Below, in pieces: positions 52,138 to 60,819 of a DNA stretch of 64,000 bases. Every line of letters starts with the position of its first letter. The stretch's first letter is position 1. The notes below the pieces were generated by a model. The model was given only the letters and a program-made list of their open reading frames with translations. It did not search any database and had not been told where the DNA came from. The stretch comes from Pseudomaricurvus sp033283335 (GTDB taxonomy: Bacteria > Pseudomonadota > Gammaproteobacteria > Pseudomonadales > Cellvibrionaceae): NCBI GenBank assembly GCA_033283335.1, contig JAWMQP010000008.1, forward strand, positions 124,001 through 188,000. Reading direction: 5' to 3'. The position numbers and the translations under genes are program-made.

Positions 52138-53364
52138 ATGGCTGACTTTTATCAAAACGGTATTGTCACCACGCTTCACAATCTATCCCGGCGCCCATTG
52201 GACGATATGGAAAACGAGTTGCGTGCCTTCAGTCGCTTGCGGCCCATGTCATTAATCCTGCCGTCATTGTTTTCCGAATTGGAGGGGCGGGCATTACCCC
52301 ATATCATCAGCGAGCTCAAAGGCGCTGATTACCTGTCGGAAATTGTGATTGGTCTCGATCGCGCCGATGAAAGCCAGTACCGTTATGCGCTCGATTTCTT
52401 TGGCAAGTTGCCACAACGTCATCGCGTGCTCTGGAATGATGGCCCCCGATTGCAGGCGTTGGATGCCGAGCTCAAGGAGCTCAACCTGGCGCCCAAAGAA
52501 TTGGGCAAGGGGCGCAATGTCTGGTATTGCATGGGCTACACGCTGGCATCAGGACGGTCGGAGTCGGTGGCCCTGCACGATTGTGATATCGTGACTTACA
52601 ATCGCGAGCTGTTGGCACGATTGATTTACCCGGTGGCCAATCCGCGCTTTAACTATGAGTTCTGCAAGGGCTTCTACGCTCGGGTGGCGGATGGCAAAAT
52701 CAATGGCCGGGTTTGCCGGTTGTTGGTGACCCCACTGTTGCGGGCCTTGAAAAAGGTTTTCGGGGAGCTGGACTATCTTCAATATATGGACAGCTTCCGC
52801 TACTCTTTGGCCGGGGAGTTTTCATTTCGCAAAGATGTTTTAAACGATATTCGTATTCCCAGCGACTGGGGATTGGAAATTGGTGTGTTGTCTGAGATGC
52901 ATCGCAACTACGCCAACAATCGTCTTTGCCAAGTGGATATTGCCGACGCCTACGATCACAAGCACCAGGATTTGTCTTACGATAACGAAGCAGGTGGATT
53001 GTCAAAAATGTCGATTGACATTTCCAAGGCACTGTTCCGCAAATTGGCGACCCAGGGCAAAACCTTCAACACCGAAACATTCCGCTCGCTGAAGGCGACC
53101 TACTTCCGGATTGCCCTGGATTTTATCGAAACCTATCACAACGATGCGGTGATGAATGGCTTGTCGCTGGACATTCATCAGGAAGAAAAAGCGGTAGAAC
53201 TGTTTGCGCAAAATATTATGAAGGCCGGTGAGGCGTTTTTGGCCCGTCCAATGGAAACACCCTTTATTCCCAGTTGGAACCGGGTGATCAGCGCCATGCC
53301 GGATGTGCTGGAACGATTGGCTGAAGCGGTTGAAGAAGATCACAAGGAATTTGGAACCCTATGA
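52138..53364 (+). CDS. gpgS: Glucosyl-3-phosphoglycerate synthase (GT81-type)
   Basis: The enzyme is expected to transfer glucose from an NDP-glucose to 3-phosphoglycerate. The 408-residue GT-A protein has the family start LHNLSRRPLDDMENEL, and LILPSLFSELEG in place of the usual nucleotide-binding strand. The metal-binding DCD (148-150, HDCDIVTYNRELL) is present. GKGRNVWYCMGYTLA and WGLEIGVLSEMHRN are typical of GpgS. Both flanking genes fit glucosylglycerate metabolism. Mannosyl-type activity cannot be excluded. It follows the phosphatase by 23 bases and overlaps the phosphorylase gene by four (ATGA). Confidence 0.9.
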   Translation: MADFYQNGIVTTLHNLSRRPLDDMENELRAFSRLRPMSLILPSLFSELEGRALPHIISELKGADYLSEIVIGLDRADESQYRYALDFFGKLPQRHRVLWNDGPRLQALDAELKELNLAPKELGKGRNVWYCMGYTLASGRSESVALHDCDIVTYNRELLARLIYPVANPRFNYEFCKGFYARVADGKINGRVCRLLVTPLLRALKKVFGELDYLQYMDSFRYSLAGEFSFRKDVLNDIRIPSDWGLEIGVLSEMHRNYANNRLCQVDIADAYDHKHQDLSYDNEAGGLSKMSIDISKALFRKLATQGKTFNTETFRSLKATYFRIALDFIETYHNDAVMNGLSLDIHQEEKAVELFAQNIMKAGEAFLARPMETPFIPSWNRVISAMPDVLERLAEAVEEDHKEFGTL

Positions 53365-55130
53365 TGGAAACGGTGAGCACTGATAACTCCCTCAAAGCCC
53401 GGATAGAACATTTCCTCGAACTGATTTATCACGAGGTCAGGCTCGATGTCTCCTACAGCCAGCTGGCCGATGAGTTGATTGGCCTCATGCGGCTGACGCA
53501 GGATGGTGATTCGGCGCCACCACCACATTACAATCCCTGGGATCAGCAGGATGCGATTCTTATCACCTACGGCGATACGTTTTTGACGGAAGAGGGGCAT
53601 CACGACAAACCCCTGAAGGTTTTAAAGCATTTTCTCGACGAGCACTGTGAAGGGATTCTCAACAGTGTGCACATACTTCCGTTCTTTCCCTACAGTTCGG
53701 ACGACGGTTTTGCCGTGATTGATTTTTCCAGTGTCAATGAGGCGCTGGGAGACTGGAGTCATGTTTACGATATTGCCCAACAGTATCGGTTGATGGGCGA
53801 CTTGGTGATTAATCACTGTTCCAGTCGCAGTCTCTGGTTTCAAAATTTCATCAAGGGTGAGGGGCCGGGCCACGATTACTTCTTTACCGCCTCGCCGGAG
53901 GACGACTTGTCCGAGGTGGTGCGGCCACGTACCAGCGATCTGTTGATGCCGGTGGAAACGGAACGGGGGACCCAGCATGTCTGGTGTACTTTCAGTCACG
54001 ATCAAGTGGATTTCGACTTCACCAACCCCCAGGTGTTGAAACAGTTTGTGTCCATTATCCGTCAATACCTGGATATGGGGGTACGGATTTTCCGGCTGGA
54101 TGCAGTGGCCTTCTTGTGGAAAAAAATTGGCACCAGCTGCATTAATCTGGAAGAGACACACCAGGTGATTCGCCTGCTGCGGTTGTTGATTGAACACGCT
54201 GAACGGGAAGCCGTGATCATTACCGAAACCAATATTCCCAACCGGGAAAACCTGTCCTATTTCGGCAATGCCAACGAAGCTCACTGCGTCTATAACTTTT
54301 CTCTGCCGCCACTATTGGTCAATACCTTGATTACCGGCAAGTGCCATCATCTGAAAATGTGGATGATGAGCATGCCGCCGGCCCAGAACGGTACCACCTA
54401 TTTTAACTTTATTGCCTCGCACGATGGCATTGGTCTGCGCCCGGTGGAAGGTCTACTGAGCGATGAGGAGACCGAGGAATTGATTCAAACCATGCAGTCG
54501 TTTGGCGGGCGTATATCCTGGCGTGCACTCGACAATGGCGAAGTGCGGCCCTACGAGATCAATATTGCGCTCTATGATGCACTGCAGGGAACTTTGGCGG
54601 GGGCCGATGATTTTGGCTTCGAACGATTTATATGTGCTCACGCCATTATGTTTGCGCTGGAAGGCATTCCCGGTCTGTATGTACACAGTTTGCTGGGTAC
54701 TCGCAATGATTATGCACGCATGGAACACAGCGGTCATAATCGCGCGATTAATCGACATCAGTGGTGTTACGACACGTTGGAGGTACAGCTACAAACACCC
54801 GACAGCTCCCATGCACAAGTGTTTTCTGCTCTTAAACGGCTGTTGATCATTCGCAAAAAACAGCCGGCTTTTCATCCCAACGCCACCCAGTTCACGTTGC
54901 ATCTGGGAGAAACGATCTTTGGTTTTTGGCGGCAGTCGCGGGATCGTTCCCAAAGCATTTTTTGCATCAGCAACATCAGTTGTGAGCCGCAACCGTTACA
55001 GATGTCGGACATCAACCTGATTGCTACCGACGCCTGGTGTGATCTGATCAGCGGAGAGCAGTTGCCGGAGGGGGATGCTGTTCTCACCCTCGAACCTTAT
55101 CAAACCCTGTGGATCAGCAATCGCTGTTAA
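53361..55130 (+). CDS. GH13 subfamily 18 phosphorylase, probably glucosylglycerate phosphorylase
   Basis: The 589-residue protein is of the sucrose phosphorylase family. The catalytic nucleophile is Asp247 (FRLDAVAFLWKKIGT), the acid/base Glu289 (IITETNIPN) and the stabiliser Asp355 (ASHDGIGLRP). HILPFFPYSSDDGFAVIDF is the usual opening of the barrel. RPRTSDLLMPVETERG, WCTFSHDQVDFDFTNP is the loop region that differs from true sucrose phosphorylases and resembles glucosylglycerate phosphorylases such as E. coli YcjM. It would split glucosylglycerate with phosphate into glucose 1-phosphate and glycerate. The neighbour gpgS supports this over sucrose. The gene overlaps gpgS by four bases; a second in-frame ATG is at 53364. 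Confidence 0.88.
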   Translation: MMETVSTDNSLKARIEHFLELIYHEVRLDVSYSQLADELIGLMRLTQDGDSAPPPHYNPWDQQDAILITYGDTFLTEEGHHDKPLKVLKHFLDEHCEGILNSVHILPFFPYSSDDGFAVIDFSSVNEALGDWSHVYDIAQQYRLMGDLVINHCSSRSLWFQNFIKGEGPGHDYFFTASPEDDLSEVVRPRTSDLLMPVETERGTQHVWCTFSHDQVDFDFTNPQVLKQFVSIIRQYLDMGVRIFRLDAVAFLWKKIGTSCINLEETHQVIRLLRLLIEHAEREAVIITETNIPNRENLSYFGNANEAHCVYNFSLPPLLVNTLITGKCHHLKMWMMSMPPAQNGTTYFNFIASHDGIGLRPVEGLLSDEETEELIQTMQSFGGRISWRALDNGEVRPYEINIALYDALQGTLAGADDFGFERFICAHAIMFALEGIPGLYVHSLLGTRNDYARMEHSGHNRAINRHQWCYDTLEVQLQTPDSSHAQVFSALKRLLIIRKKQPAFHPNATQFTLHLGETIFGFWRQSRDRSQSIFCISNISCEPQPLQMSDINLIATDAWCDLISGEQLPEGDAVLTLEPYQTLWISNRC

Positions 55131-55148
55131 GCAGCGATCAGTATTGAC

Positions 55149-55730
55149 TTAAAAGGACACCCGCACGGGGTTGGTGCTGGTTGTCTGAACAGCTTCAGTG
55201 GGGACCTGTTGGATGATTAAAACCACTTCCCCCACCGGCAGGCCAAACTTGCGAACTGTGGCCTGATTGATAACGGTTTGATCGTCAAGCTGATACATCC
55301 AGTCGTCGAATCGCACTTCATAGACCGAGTCATCGACCGGTAATTTCATAACATACTGCCAGTTGAGGGCAAAGCCCTCGCTGCGTCCAATGGCCTCGCC
55401 TTTGATGTCTGCCGCGGTGCCGCGGTAGCGACCATCCGCCAATTTGGTCAGCTTCCAGATTCGCTGTTCGCTGCTGCCGTCGTCGTACAGGAACTGCTCA
55501 TCGAGAATGCCTTCGTGGCCCTGCCAGCTACCCTGCATGGCTACGTGAAAACGTCTTACCACCTTGCCGCTGTAGTCCTTGAAGTAGCCGCGAGCCACCA
55601 GTGGGCCGTTAAAAAACGACTCTACCTGGAAGTTCGGTTCACTGTCCTGGTAATCTTCCAGGCTGGTACAACCGGCGAGACCTGTAAGCAGTAGGGTGAG
55701 TAGCAGAAGGGCGACTTTGTGGTTTGGCAT
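55149..55730 (-). CDS. DUF3833 lipoprotein
   Basis: The 193-residue protein has a lipoprotein signal (LLLTGLAGC, Cys21). The DUF3833 domain follows: FFNGPLVARGYFKDYSGKVVRRF, split over FNGPLVARGYFKD and VVRRFHVAMQGSW, then DEQFLYDDGS and WKLTKLADGRYRGTA. DWMYQLDDQTVINQATVRKFG is also typical. Some members are linked with lipid-type ligands, but none is well studied. It is convergent with the phosphorylase (18-base gap) and divergent from the radical SAM gene. Confidence 0.88.
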   Translation of the reverse strand: MPNHKVALLLLTLLLTGLAGCTSLEDYQDSEPNFQVESFFNGPLVARGYFKDYSGKVVRRFHVAMQGSWQGHEGILDEQFLYDDGSSEQRIWKLTKLADGRYRGTAADIKGEAIGRSEGFALNWQYVMKLPVDDSVYEVRFDDWMYQLDDQTVINQATVRKFGLPVGEVVLIIQQVPTEAVQTTSTNPVRVSF

Positions 55731-55878
55731 TAGCACATGGGCTCCAGAGTATTGAGGGGGCGGAAGTCTATCCTGTCTTACGTAATATCGACGTGACCGG
55801 ATCATCGGTTTTGTGGCTGTGCAAGTCCTCTGACTCCGACTATAATGCTGTATGTATATACAGTTGGTGAGCGGTGAT

Positions 55879-57024
55879 ATGTCCAGTGAAACTGATTGGC
55901 AGGGTTCCGGCAGCCCTGATCTCGACCTGTTGTTCAAACCACTGACCGGTCATAAAGGCCGCGGAGCTGCGTCGAATCTGGCCGGTCGTTTTGAAACCCA
56001 GCTTATTGAGGCGGTGGACGATGGCTGGTGGCAGCAGGCGGAAGAACGCGCTCTGGACACTCAGGTAACCCCGGAAACCGCCAAATCGATACTCAGTCGC
56101 AATCAATCACCGGATCTGCCGTTTTCCGTGTCTCTCAATCCCTACCGCGGTTGTGAGCACGGTTGTATCTACTGTTTTGCCCGTCCCACGCACGCGTATC
56201 TCGGCTTGTCGCCGGGGCTGGATTTCGAGAGCCGCCTGTTTGCCAAGGTCAACGCCGCACAATTGCTCAGCCAGGAGCTGTCCCGCCCCAGCTATCAACC
56301 CGAACCAATTGCATTCGGCATCAATACCGATGCCTACCAGCCCTGTGAGAGGCACTGGCAGATCGCTCGTCAGTGCTTGGAGGTCCTGCACGAATGTCGC
56401 CATCCCCTGGGGTTAATCACCAAGTCCGCCCTGATTGAGCGGGATCTGGATTTGCTTGCGGATATGGCGCGCGACAACCTGGTGAGTGCAGCCATTACCA
56501 TCACCACGCTCGATCCAACCTTGTCCCGTATTCTGGAGCCGCGTGCCGCCTCACCCCAGCGACGCCTCAAAACCATCCGCCGGCTGACGGATGCCGGTAT
56601 ACCGGTGACGGTGAGTGTGGCGCCCCTGATTCCGTTCATAACCGAGCAGGAGCTGGAGCGGGTAGTGACTGCGGCGGCGGAGGCCGGTGCGGTGTCGGCC
56701 AACTACATTGTGCTGCGCCTGCCGTGGGAGGTGAACCCATTGTTCCAGCAGTGGCTGCAGGTGCATTTTCCCGATCGCGCCGAGCGGGTGATGAATCGGG
56801 TGCGGGATATGCGGGGTGGCAAGGATTACGATGCTCGTTTTGGTGCGCGCTTACGCGGAGAAGGGCTGTGGGCGGACCTGATTCGCCAGCGCTTTGAGCG
56901 GGTGGTGCGCAAGCTGGGATTGACTGGTGGGCGCTCGCGAACGCTGGATAGTTCGCGCTTTCAAAAGCCGCGCCGCGTGGCGGCCAGGCCGACGCGGTCA
57001 CAGCTGGATTTGTTTGGCGAGTAG
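55879..57024 (+). CDS. PA0069-type radical SAM protein
   Basis: The 381-residue protein has the radical SAM cluster motif C92-x3-C96-x2-C99 (GCEHGCIYC), preceded by SLNPYRG. It has the family opening KGRGAASNLAGRFE, and ends with a positively charged tail and QLDLFGE. It is SplB-like in layout but its reaction is unknown. I prefer ATG 55879 over ATG 55852, because the former has GAGCGG upstream and fits the family start. Confidence 0.88.
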   Translation: MSSETDWQGSGSPDLDLLFKPLTGHKGRGAASNLAGRFETQLIEAVDDGWWQQAEERALDTQVTPETAKSILSRNQSPDLPFSVSLNPYRGCEHGCIYCFARPTHAYLGLSPGLDFESRLFAKVNAAQLLSQELSRPSYQPEPIAFGINTDAYQPCERHWQIARQCLEVLHECRHPLGLITKSALIERDLDLLADMARDNLVSAAITITTLDPTLSRILEPRAASPQRRLKTIRRLTDAGIPVTVSVAPLIPFITEQELERVVTAAAEAGAVSANYIVLRLPWEVNPLFQQWLQVHFPDRAERVMNRVRDMRGGKDYDARFGARLRGEGLWADLIRQRFERVVRKLGLTGGRSRTLDSSRFQKPRRVAARPTRSQLDLFGE

Positions 57025-57048
57025 GGCGGAGTGATCTTTGAGAAAGAA

Positions 57049-58191
57049 TCAGTTCGCCAGCAGGTTGGTGAGGATGCCTTCGTACATGTCGGTTAGCAGG
57101 TTCAGGTCCTCGGCACGGACGCATTCATCGACTTTGTGAATGGTGGCGTTGACGGGACCCAGCTCCACCACCTGGGCCCCGGTGGGGGCAATAAAGCGAC
57201 CGTCGGAGGTGCCGCCGGCGGTGGACAACTCAGAGTCAAAACCAGCGACATCGCGAATGGCTTTAACAGCGGCTTCCACCAGTGGACCTTCCGCTGTCAG
57301 AAACGGCTGGCCGCTGAGGCGCCAGTCGATGTCGTAATTGACTCCATGCTTGTCCAGGATGGCTTCGGTGCGAGTGCGCAATTGCTCTTCAGTTACTTCG
57401 GTCGAGAAGCGGAAGTTAAAAATTACCTCGGCTTCACCGGGAATGACGTTGGTGGCACCGGTGCCGGCATTCAGGTTGGAGACCTGAAAGCTGGTGGCGG
57501 GGAAGAAATCATTGCCATTGTCCCACTGTTCCACCGCCAGTTCGGCCAGCGCCGGGGCAAAGCGGTGCAAGGGGTTGTCGGCCAGATGCGGGTAGGCGAC
57601 GTGGCCCTGCACCCCTTTGACGGTCAGCCAGCAGCCCAGTGAACCGCGGCGGCCATTCTTGATGGTGTCGCCGGTTTTGTCGGTGGAGGAGGGTTCACCC
57701 ACCACGCACCAGGTGATCTTCTCGTTGCGGGCTTCCAGCCACTCCACCACCTTGACGGTACCATTGATGGCCGGGCCTTCTTCGTCGCTGGTGATCAAAA
57801 AGGCAATGCGACCCTTGTGATCCGGGTGTTGGGCGACAAAATTCTCACAGGCCACCACCATGGCCGCCAGACTGCCTTTCATGTCGGCGGCGCCGCGACC
57901 GTGCAGCATGCCCTCGTCGTCGATGCGAGGTTCAAACGGCGGATTGTGCCACTGGGCTTCTGGGCCGGTGGGCACCACGTCGGTGTGACCGGCAAACGCC
58001 AGGATCGGGCCTTCGTCCCCACGGATGGCCCAGAGGTTATCGACGTCGTCAAAGCGCAGGTTTTCGATGTGAAAGCCAATGGCTTTGAGGCGCTCAGCCA
58101 TCAGTTGCTGGCAGCCCTCGTCGACAGGGGTGACGGAGGGGCGGCGCATCAGGTCGCAGGCCAGTTCCAGGGTTGGTGTCAGGGCAGTCAT
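57049..58191 (-). CDS. dapE: Succinyl-diaminopimelate desuccinylase
   Basis: This zinc enzyme yields LL-diaminopimelate for lysine and peptidoglycan. It has 380 residues of M20 peptidase type. Ligands His69 and Asp71 lie in FAGHTDVVPTGP, Asp103 in GRGAADMKG, and the Glu pair 137-138 in TSDEEGPAINGT. GGTSDGRFIAPTGAQVVELGP and NATIHKVDE complete the family pattern. It follows dapD by 73 bases on the same strand. Confidence 0.96.
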   Translation of the reverse strand: MTALTPTLELACDLMRRPSVTPVDEGCQQLMAERLKAIGFHIENLRFDDVDNLWAIRGDEGPILAFAGHTDVVPTGPEAQWHNPPFEPRIDDEGMLHGRGAADMKGSLAAMVVACENFVAQHPDHKGRIAFLITSDEEGPAINGTVKVVEWLEARNEKITWCVVGEPSSTDKTGDTIKNGRRGSLGCWLTVKGVQGHVAYPHLADNPLHRFAPALAELAVEQWDNGNDFFPATSFQVSNLNAGTGATNVIPGEAEVIFNFRFSTEVTEEQLRTRTEAILDKHGVNYDIDWRLSGQPFLTAEGPLVEAAVKAIRDVAGFDSELSTAGGTSDGRFIAPTGAQVVELGPVNATIHKVDECVRAEDLNLLTDMYEGILTNLLAN

Positions 58192-58264
58192 GGTATGTCG
58201 CTTATGGGAGTGAAAGGGGTGGCGGTGGAGTGTAGCACCGCCAGGTCATCGCTGTTGCGGGCGA

Positions 58265-59299
58265 TCAGTTATTGGCGTGCAGCTCTTCGTTGAGGGCAAT
58301 GGCGGACTTGTTGGTCTTGCATTCCACCGCGCCGTTCACGGAGTTGCGGCGGAACAGCAGATCGGCCTTACCGGCCAGGTCGCGGGCCTTGACGTGCTCG
58401 ACCAGCTCACCTTTGTCGTCCAGTACGGCCACCTTGGTGCCGGCGGTGATGTACAGACCGGCTTCCACGGTGCAGCGATCGCCCAGGGGGATGCCGATAC
58501 CGGCGTTGGCGCCCAGCAGGCACTCGTCGCCGACGGAGATGACGATGTTGCCGCCACCGGAGAGGGTGCCCATGGTGGAGCAGCCGCCGCCCAGGTCGGA
58601 ACCTTTGCCGACGAAGACGCCCGCGGAGATACGGCCTTCGATCATGCCAGGACCTTCGGTGCCGGCGTTAAAGTTGACGAAGCCCTCATGCATGATGGTG
58701 GTGCCTTCGCCGATGTAGGCGCCGAGGCGAACACGGGCGGTGTGGGCGATACGGACGCCTTTAGGTACCACGTAGTTGGTCATTTTGGGGAATTTGTCGA
58801 CGCAGTCGACGTCCAGCAGTTCGCCGTTGAGGCGAGCTTGCAGTTGACGCTCAGGCAGCTCTTCCAGGTCCACGGCGCCCTGATTGGTCCAGGCGACGTT
58901 GGGCAAGGTGCCGAACAGGCCGTCCAGGACGGTGCCGTGTGGCTTGACCAGGCGGTGGGAGATCAGGTGCAGTTTCAGGTAGCCCTCGGGTACGGAAGCT
59001 GGGGCAGCGTCGTCGGCCAGCAGGGTGGCGACCAGGGGGCGCTGGCTGGTTTCAAACGCTTTGACGATGGCGGCTTGTTCGCTGCTGCCGGCGGCCAGCA
59101 GGGCATCCGCCAGGGCAGTCAGTTTGTCGCTGGCAAGGACGATGGCCTGGTTGCCACCTTCATAACCGACGACTTCGGCAATCGCTTGGGCGACGGCGGG
59201 CTCAGGGTTCAGTTGTGGCTGTGGATAAAACACTTCCAGCCATTCGTTTTTGCTGTTTTGAGTGCCTACACCGAGGCCGAGTGCGTACAGTTGAGTCAT
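58265..59299 (-). CDS. dapD: Tetrahydrodipicolinate N-succinyltransferase (long Pseudomonas type)
   Basis: The enzyme succinylates tetrahydrodipicolinate. At 344 residues it is the long form found in Pseudomonas, different from the 274-residue E. coli enzyme. An N-terminal domain (1-150) precedes a left-handed beta-helix of hexapeptide repeats (VRIAHTARVRLGAYIGEGTT, GMIEGRISAGVFVGKGSDLG). GGCSTMGTLSGGGNI is the typical cofactor region. AGGAA stands nine bases before the ATG. Its leader contains a cloverleaf repeat and a REP-like half element. Confidence 0.95.
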   Translation of the reverse strand: MTQLYALGLGVGTQNSKNEWLEVFYPQPQLNPEPAVAQAIAEVVGYEGGNQAIVLASDKLTALADALLAAGSSEQAAIVKAFETSQRPLVATLLADDAAPASVPEGYLKLHLISHRLVKPHGTVLDGLFGTLPNVAWTNQGAVDLEELPERQLQARLNGELLDVDCVDKFPKMTNYVVPKGVRIAHTARVRLGAYIGEGTTIMHEGFVNFNAGTEGPGMIEGRISAGVFVGKGSDLGGGCSTMGTLSGGGNIVISVGDECLLGANAGIGIPLGDRCTVEAGLYITAGTKVAVLDDKGELVEHVKARDLAGKADLLFRRNSVNGAVECKTNKSAIALNEELHANN

Positions 59300-59356
59300 G
59301 TTCGTCGTTCCTGTGAGTCTTTCGATATCGTTGAATGTTCAGTTCTTAATGGGGCG

Positions 59357-59459
59357 CCGGGCAAGCGGATCCCCTCCAGGACACGCTGCGAGTGCATCCA
59401 TGCACGCTCGACGTCGGCGTCCTGCCTCCGACGGTCCTGGCGGGGAACCGCTCACCCGG
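59357..59459. repeat. Cloverleaf-forming inverted repeat upstream of dapD
   Basis: The arms 59357-59382 and 59434-59459 are inverted copies matching at 22 of 26 positions. Between them are two further hairpins: one at 59389-59410 (GTGCAT CC ATGCAC core, extended by CGA/TCG) and one at 59412-59433 (CGTCGG ... CCGACG). Together they make a three-way junction. It lies 58 bases before the dapD ATG. It may be a mobile repeat, a leader RNA structure, or both. Confidence 0.75.
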
Positions 59460-59540
59460 CTGAGTGCTATCCGATTTACAGTGCGCTTCGGAATAGGCGC
59501 TTTAAGTTTTGCATGTACTGCCAAATTTTGAATGTGCTGC

Positions 59541-59580
59541 CGTCATCGCGAGGAGCGCTTTGCGCGACGCGGCGATCCAT
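59541..59580. repeat. REP-like element, half copy
   Basis: CGTCATCGCGAGGAGCGC followed by GCGCGACGCGGCGATCCAT matches the left half of the palindrome at 25478-25569, with the same CGTCATCGCGAG and GGCGATCCAT ends. The right half is absent. Confidence 0.7.
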
Positions 59581-59614
59581 TACTGGCACCTACCCCGGAA
59601 AATACGAAGCCCTA

Positions 59615-59959
59615 TCAGCCAAACCGCTGCTCGTAATCCGCCGCCTTAAAGCCCACCTGCACCTCATCACCCTGCTCTAACAGGGGGCGCTTAATCAGCG
59701 TGGGTTGATCCAGAATAATGTCCACCACGGACTCATCGCTGAGTGCGGTTTTGGTGGCGTCGTCCAGCCCTTTCCAGGTGGTGCTGCGCTTGTTGACCAG
59801 GTTTTCCCAGCCCAGCGCTTTCACCCAGACGGTGACCTGGTCGCGGCTCAGGCCGTCTTTGCGGAAATCGTGAAATTGATAGGACACCTGGGCGTCATCC
59901 AGCCACTTGCGGGCCTTTTTGACGGTGTCGCAGTTACTGATGCCGAAGAGGGTAGTCAT
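59615..59959 (-). CDS. yffB: ArsC/Spx-fold protein YffB
   Basis: The 114-residue thioredoxin-fold protein opens TTLFGISNCDTVKKARKWLDD, with a single CysDT site in place of CxxC. It has LIKRPLLEQGDEVQVGF near the C terminus, matching the YffB branch, which often lies beside dap genes. A role as arsenate reductase is unlikely; the actual function is not known. ATG 59959 fits the family start; the open frame extends to 60007. Confidence 0.88.
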   Translation of the reverse strand: MTTLFGISNCDTVKKARKWLDDAQVSYQFHDFRKDGLSRDQVTVWVKALGWENLVNKRSTTWKGLDDATKTALSDESVVDIILDQPTLIKRPLLEQGDEVQVGFKAADYEQRFG

Positions 59960-60060
59960 GCTGTACTCGCTGCAATCCGGATACTGAAAAGGCGGCAAGG
60001 ATACCAAAAACCCGGCCGGGGTTCATCTGCCCTGACCAGGGATGGGGTTTTCGGTGTGGA

Positions 60061-60777
60061 TCAGGGCTTTTTGACTTTTTTCGGGTGTTTGCGGGCCGGG
60101 TAGCAGGTGGTGCAGATTTCACACACGGTGCCGTCACAGCCGCGGGCGGTGCAGTAGTCGCGTCCGTAGAAGATGATCTGCAGGTGCAGTTTGTTCCAGC
60201 TTTCGGCGGGGAACAGGCGTTTCAGGTCTTTTTCCGTCTGCTGGACGTTTTTGCCATTCGTCAGCCCCCAGCGTTGGGCCAGGCGGTGGATGTGGGTATC
60301 GACGGGAAAGGCGGGAACGCCAAAGGCTTGAGCCATGACCACGCCAGCGGTCTTGTGGCCGACACCGGGCAGCTTCTCCAGCTCGTCCATGTCTGCTGGG
60401 ACTTCGCCGTTATGTTGCTCCACCAGCATCTTGGATAGTACCGAAATGGCCTTGGACTTCTGCGGTGACAGGCCACAGGGGCGGATGATGGCTTTGATGT
60501 CCTCGACCGACTGTTTGGCCATGTCGAAGGGGTTGTCAGCCAGCGCCCACAGGGCGGGCGTTACCTGATTGACTCGCTCATCGGTGCACTGGGCCGACAG
60601 CAATACCGCTACCAGCAGGGTGTAGGGGTCCTTGTGGTCCAGCGGTACTGGCGGCTCCGGGTAGAGCTCGTTGAGACGCTGGAAGATGTAATCAACCCGC
60701 TCGGCTTTGAGCAGGTTTTTTGTCTCCAGGGCAGAGCCAATTGGGTCGTTGCTATTCGCTGCAGGGGTAGAGGGCAT
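60061..60777 (-). CDS. nth: Endonuclease III, with an unusual cysteine cluster
   Basis: This base-excision glycosylase/lyase acts on oxidised pyrimidines. It has 238 residues. The helix-hairpin-helix LPGVGHKTAGV carries catalytic Lys142, and Asp160 lies in PVDTHIHR. The C-terminal cysteines are at 209, 214, 219, 222 and 225, not in the C-x6-C-x2-C-x5-C order of E. coli. The equivalent of the second E. coli Cys is Gly216, so the iron-sulfur cluster, if present, uses another ligand. The N terminus is about 20 residues longer than in E. coli, and the C terminus is Lys-rich. It lies between dapC and yffB. Confidence 0.93.
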   Translation of the reverse strand: MPSTPAANSNDPIGSALETKNLLKAERVDYIFQRLNELYPEPPVPLDHKDPYTLLVAVLLSAQCTDERVNQVTPALWALADNPFDMAKQSVEDIKAIIRPCGLSPQKSKAISVLSKMLVEQHNGEVPADMDELEKLPGVGHKTAGVVMAQAFGVPAFPVDTHIHRLAQRWGLTNGKNVQQTEKDLKRLFPAESWNKLHLQIIFYGRDYCTARGCDGTVCEICTTCYPARKHPKKVKKP

Positions 60778-60819
60778 GACGTTGTGGTTTCGATGGCTGT
60801 TGATCGGCGGCCGGAGAAT

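Noticed and set aside
59300..59614. Lysine riboswitch in the dapD leader
   Set aside because: The structure is a three-way junction with a long outer stem and does not show the five-helix lysine aptamer; it looks more like a repeat element.
58277..59680. Open frame of 467 codons on the plus strand
   Set aside because: It is opposite dapD, and its Gly/Ala/Val-rich translation reflects the reverse of the hexapeptide-repeat coding sequence.
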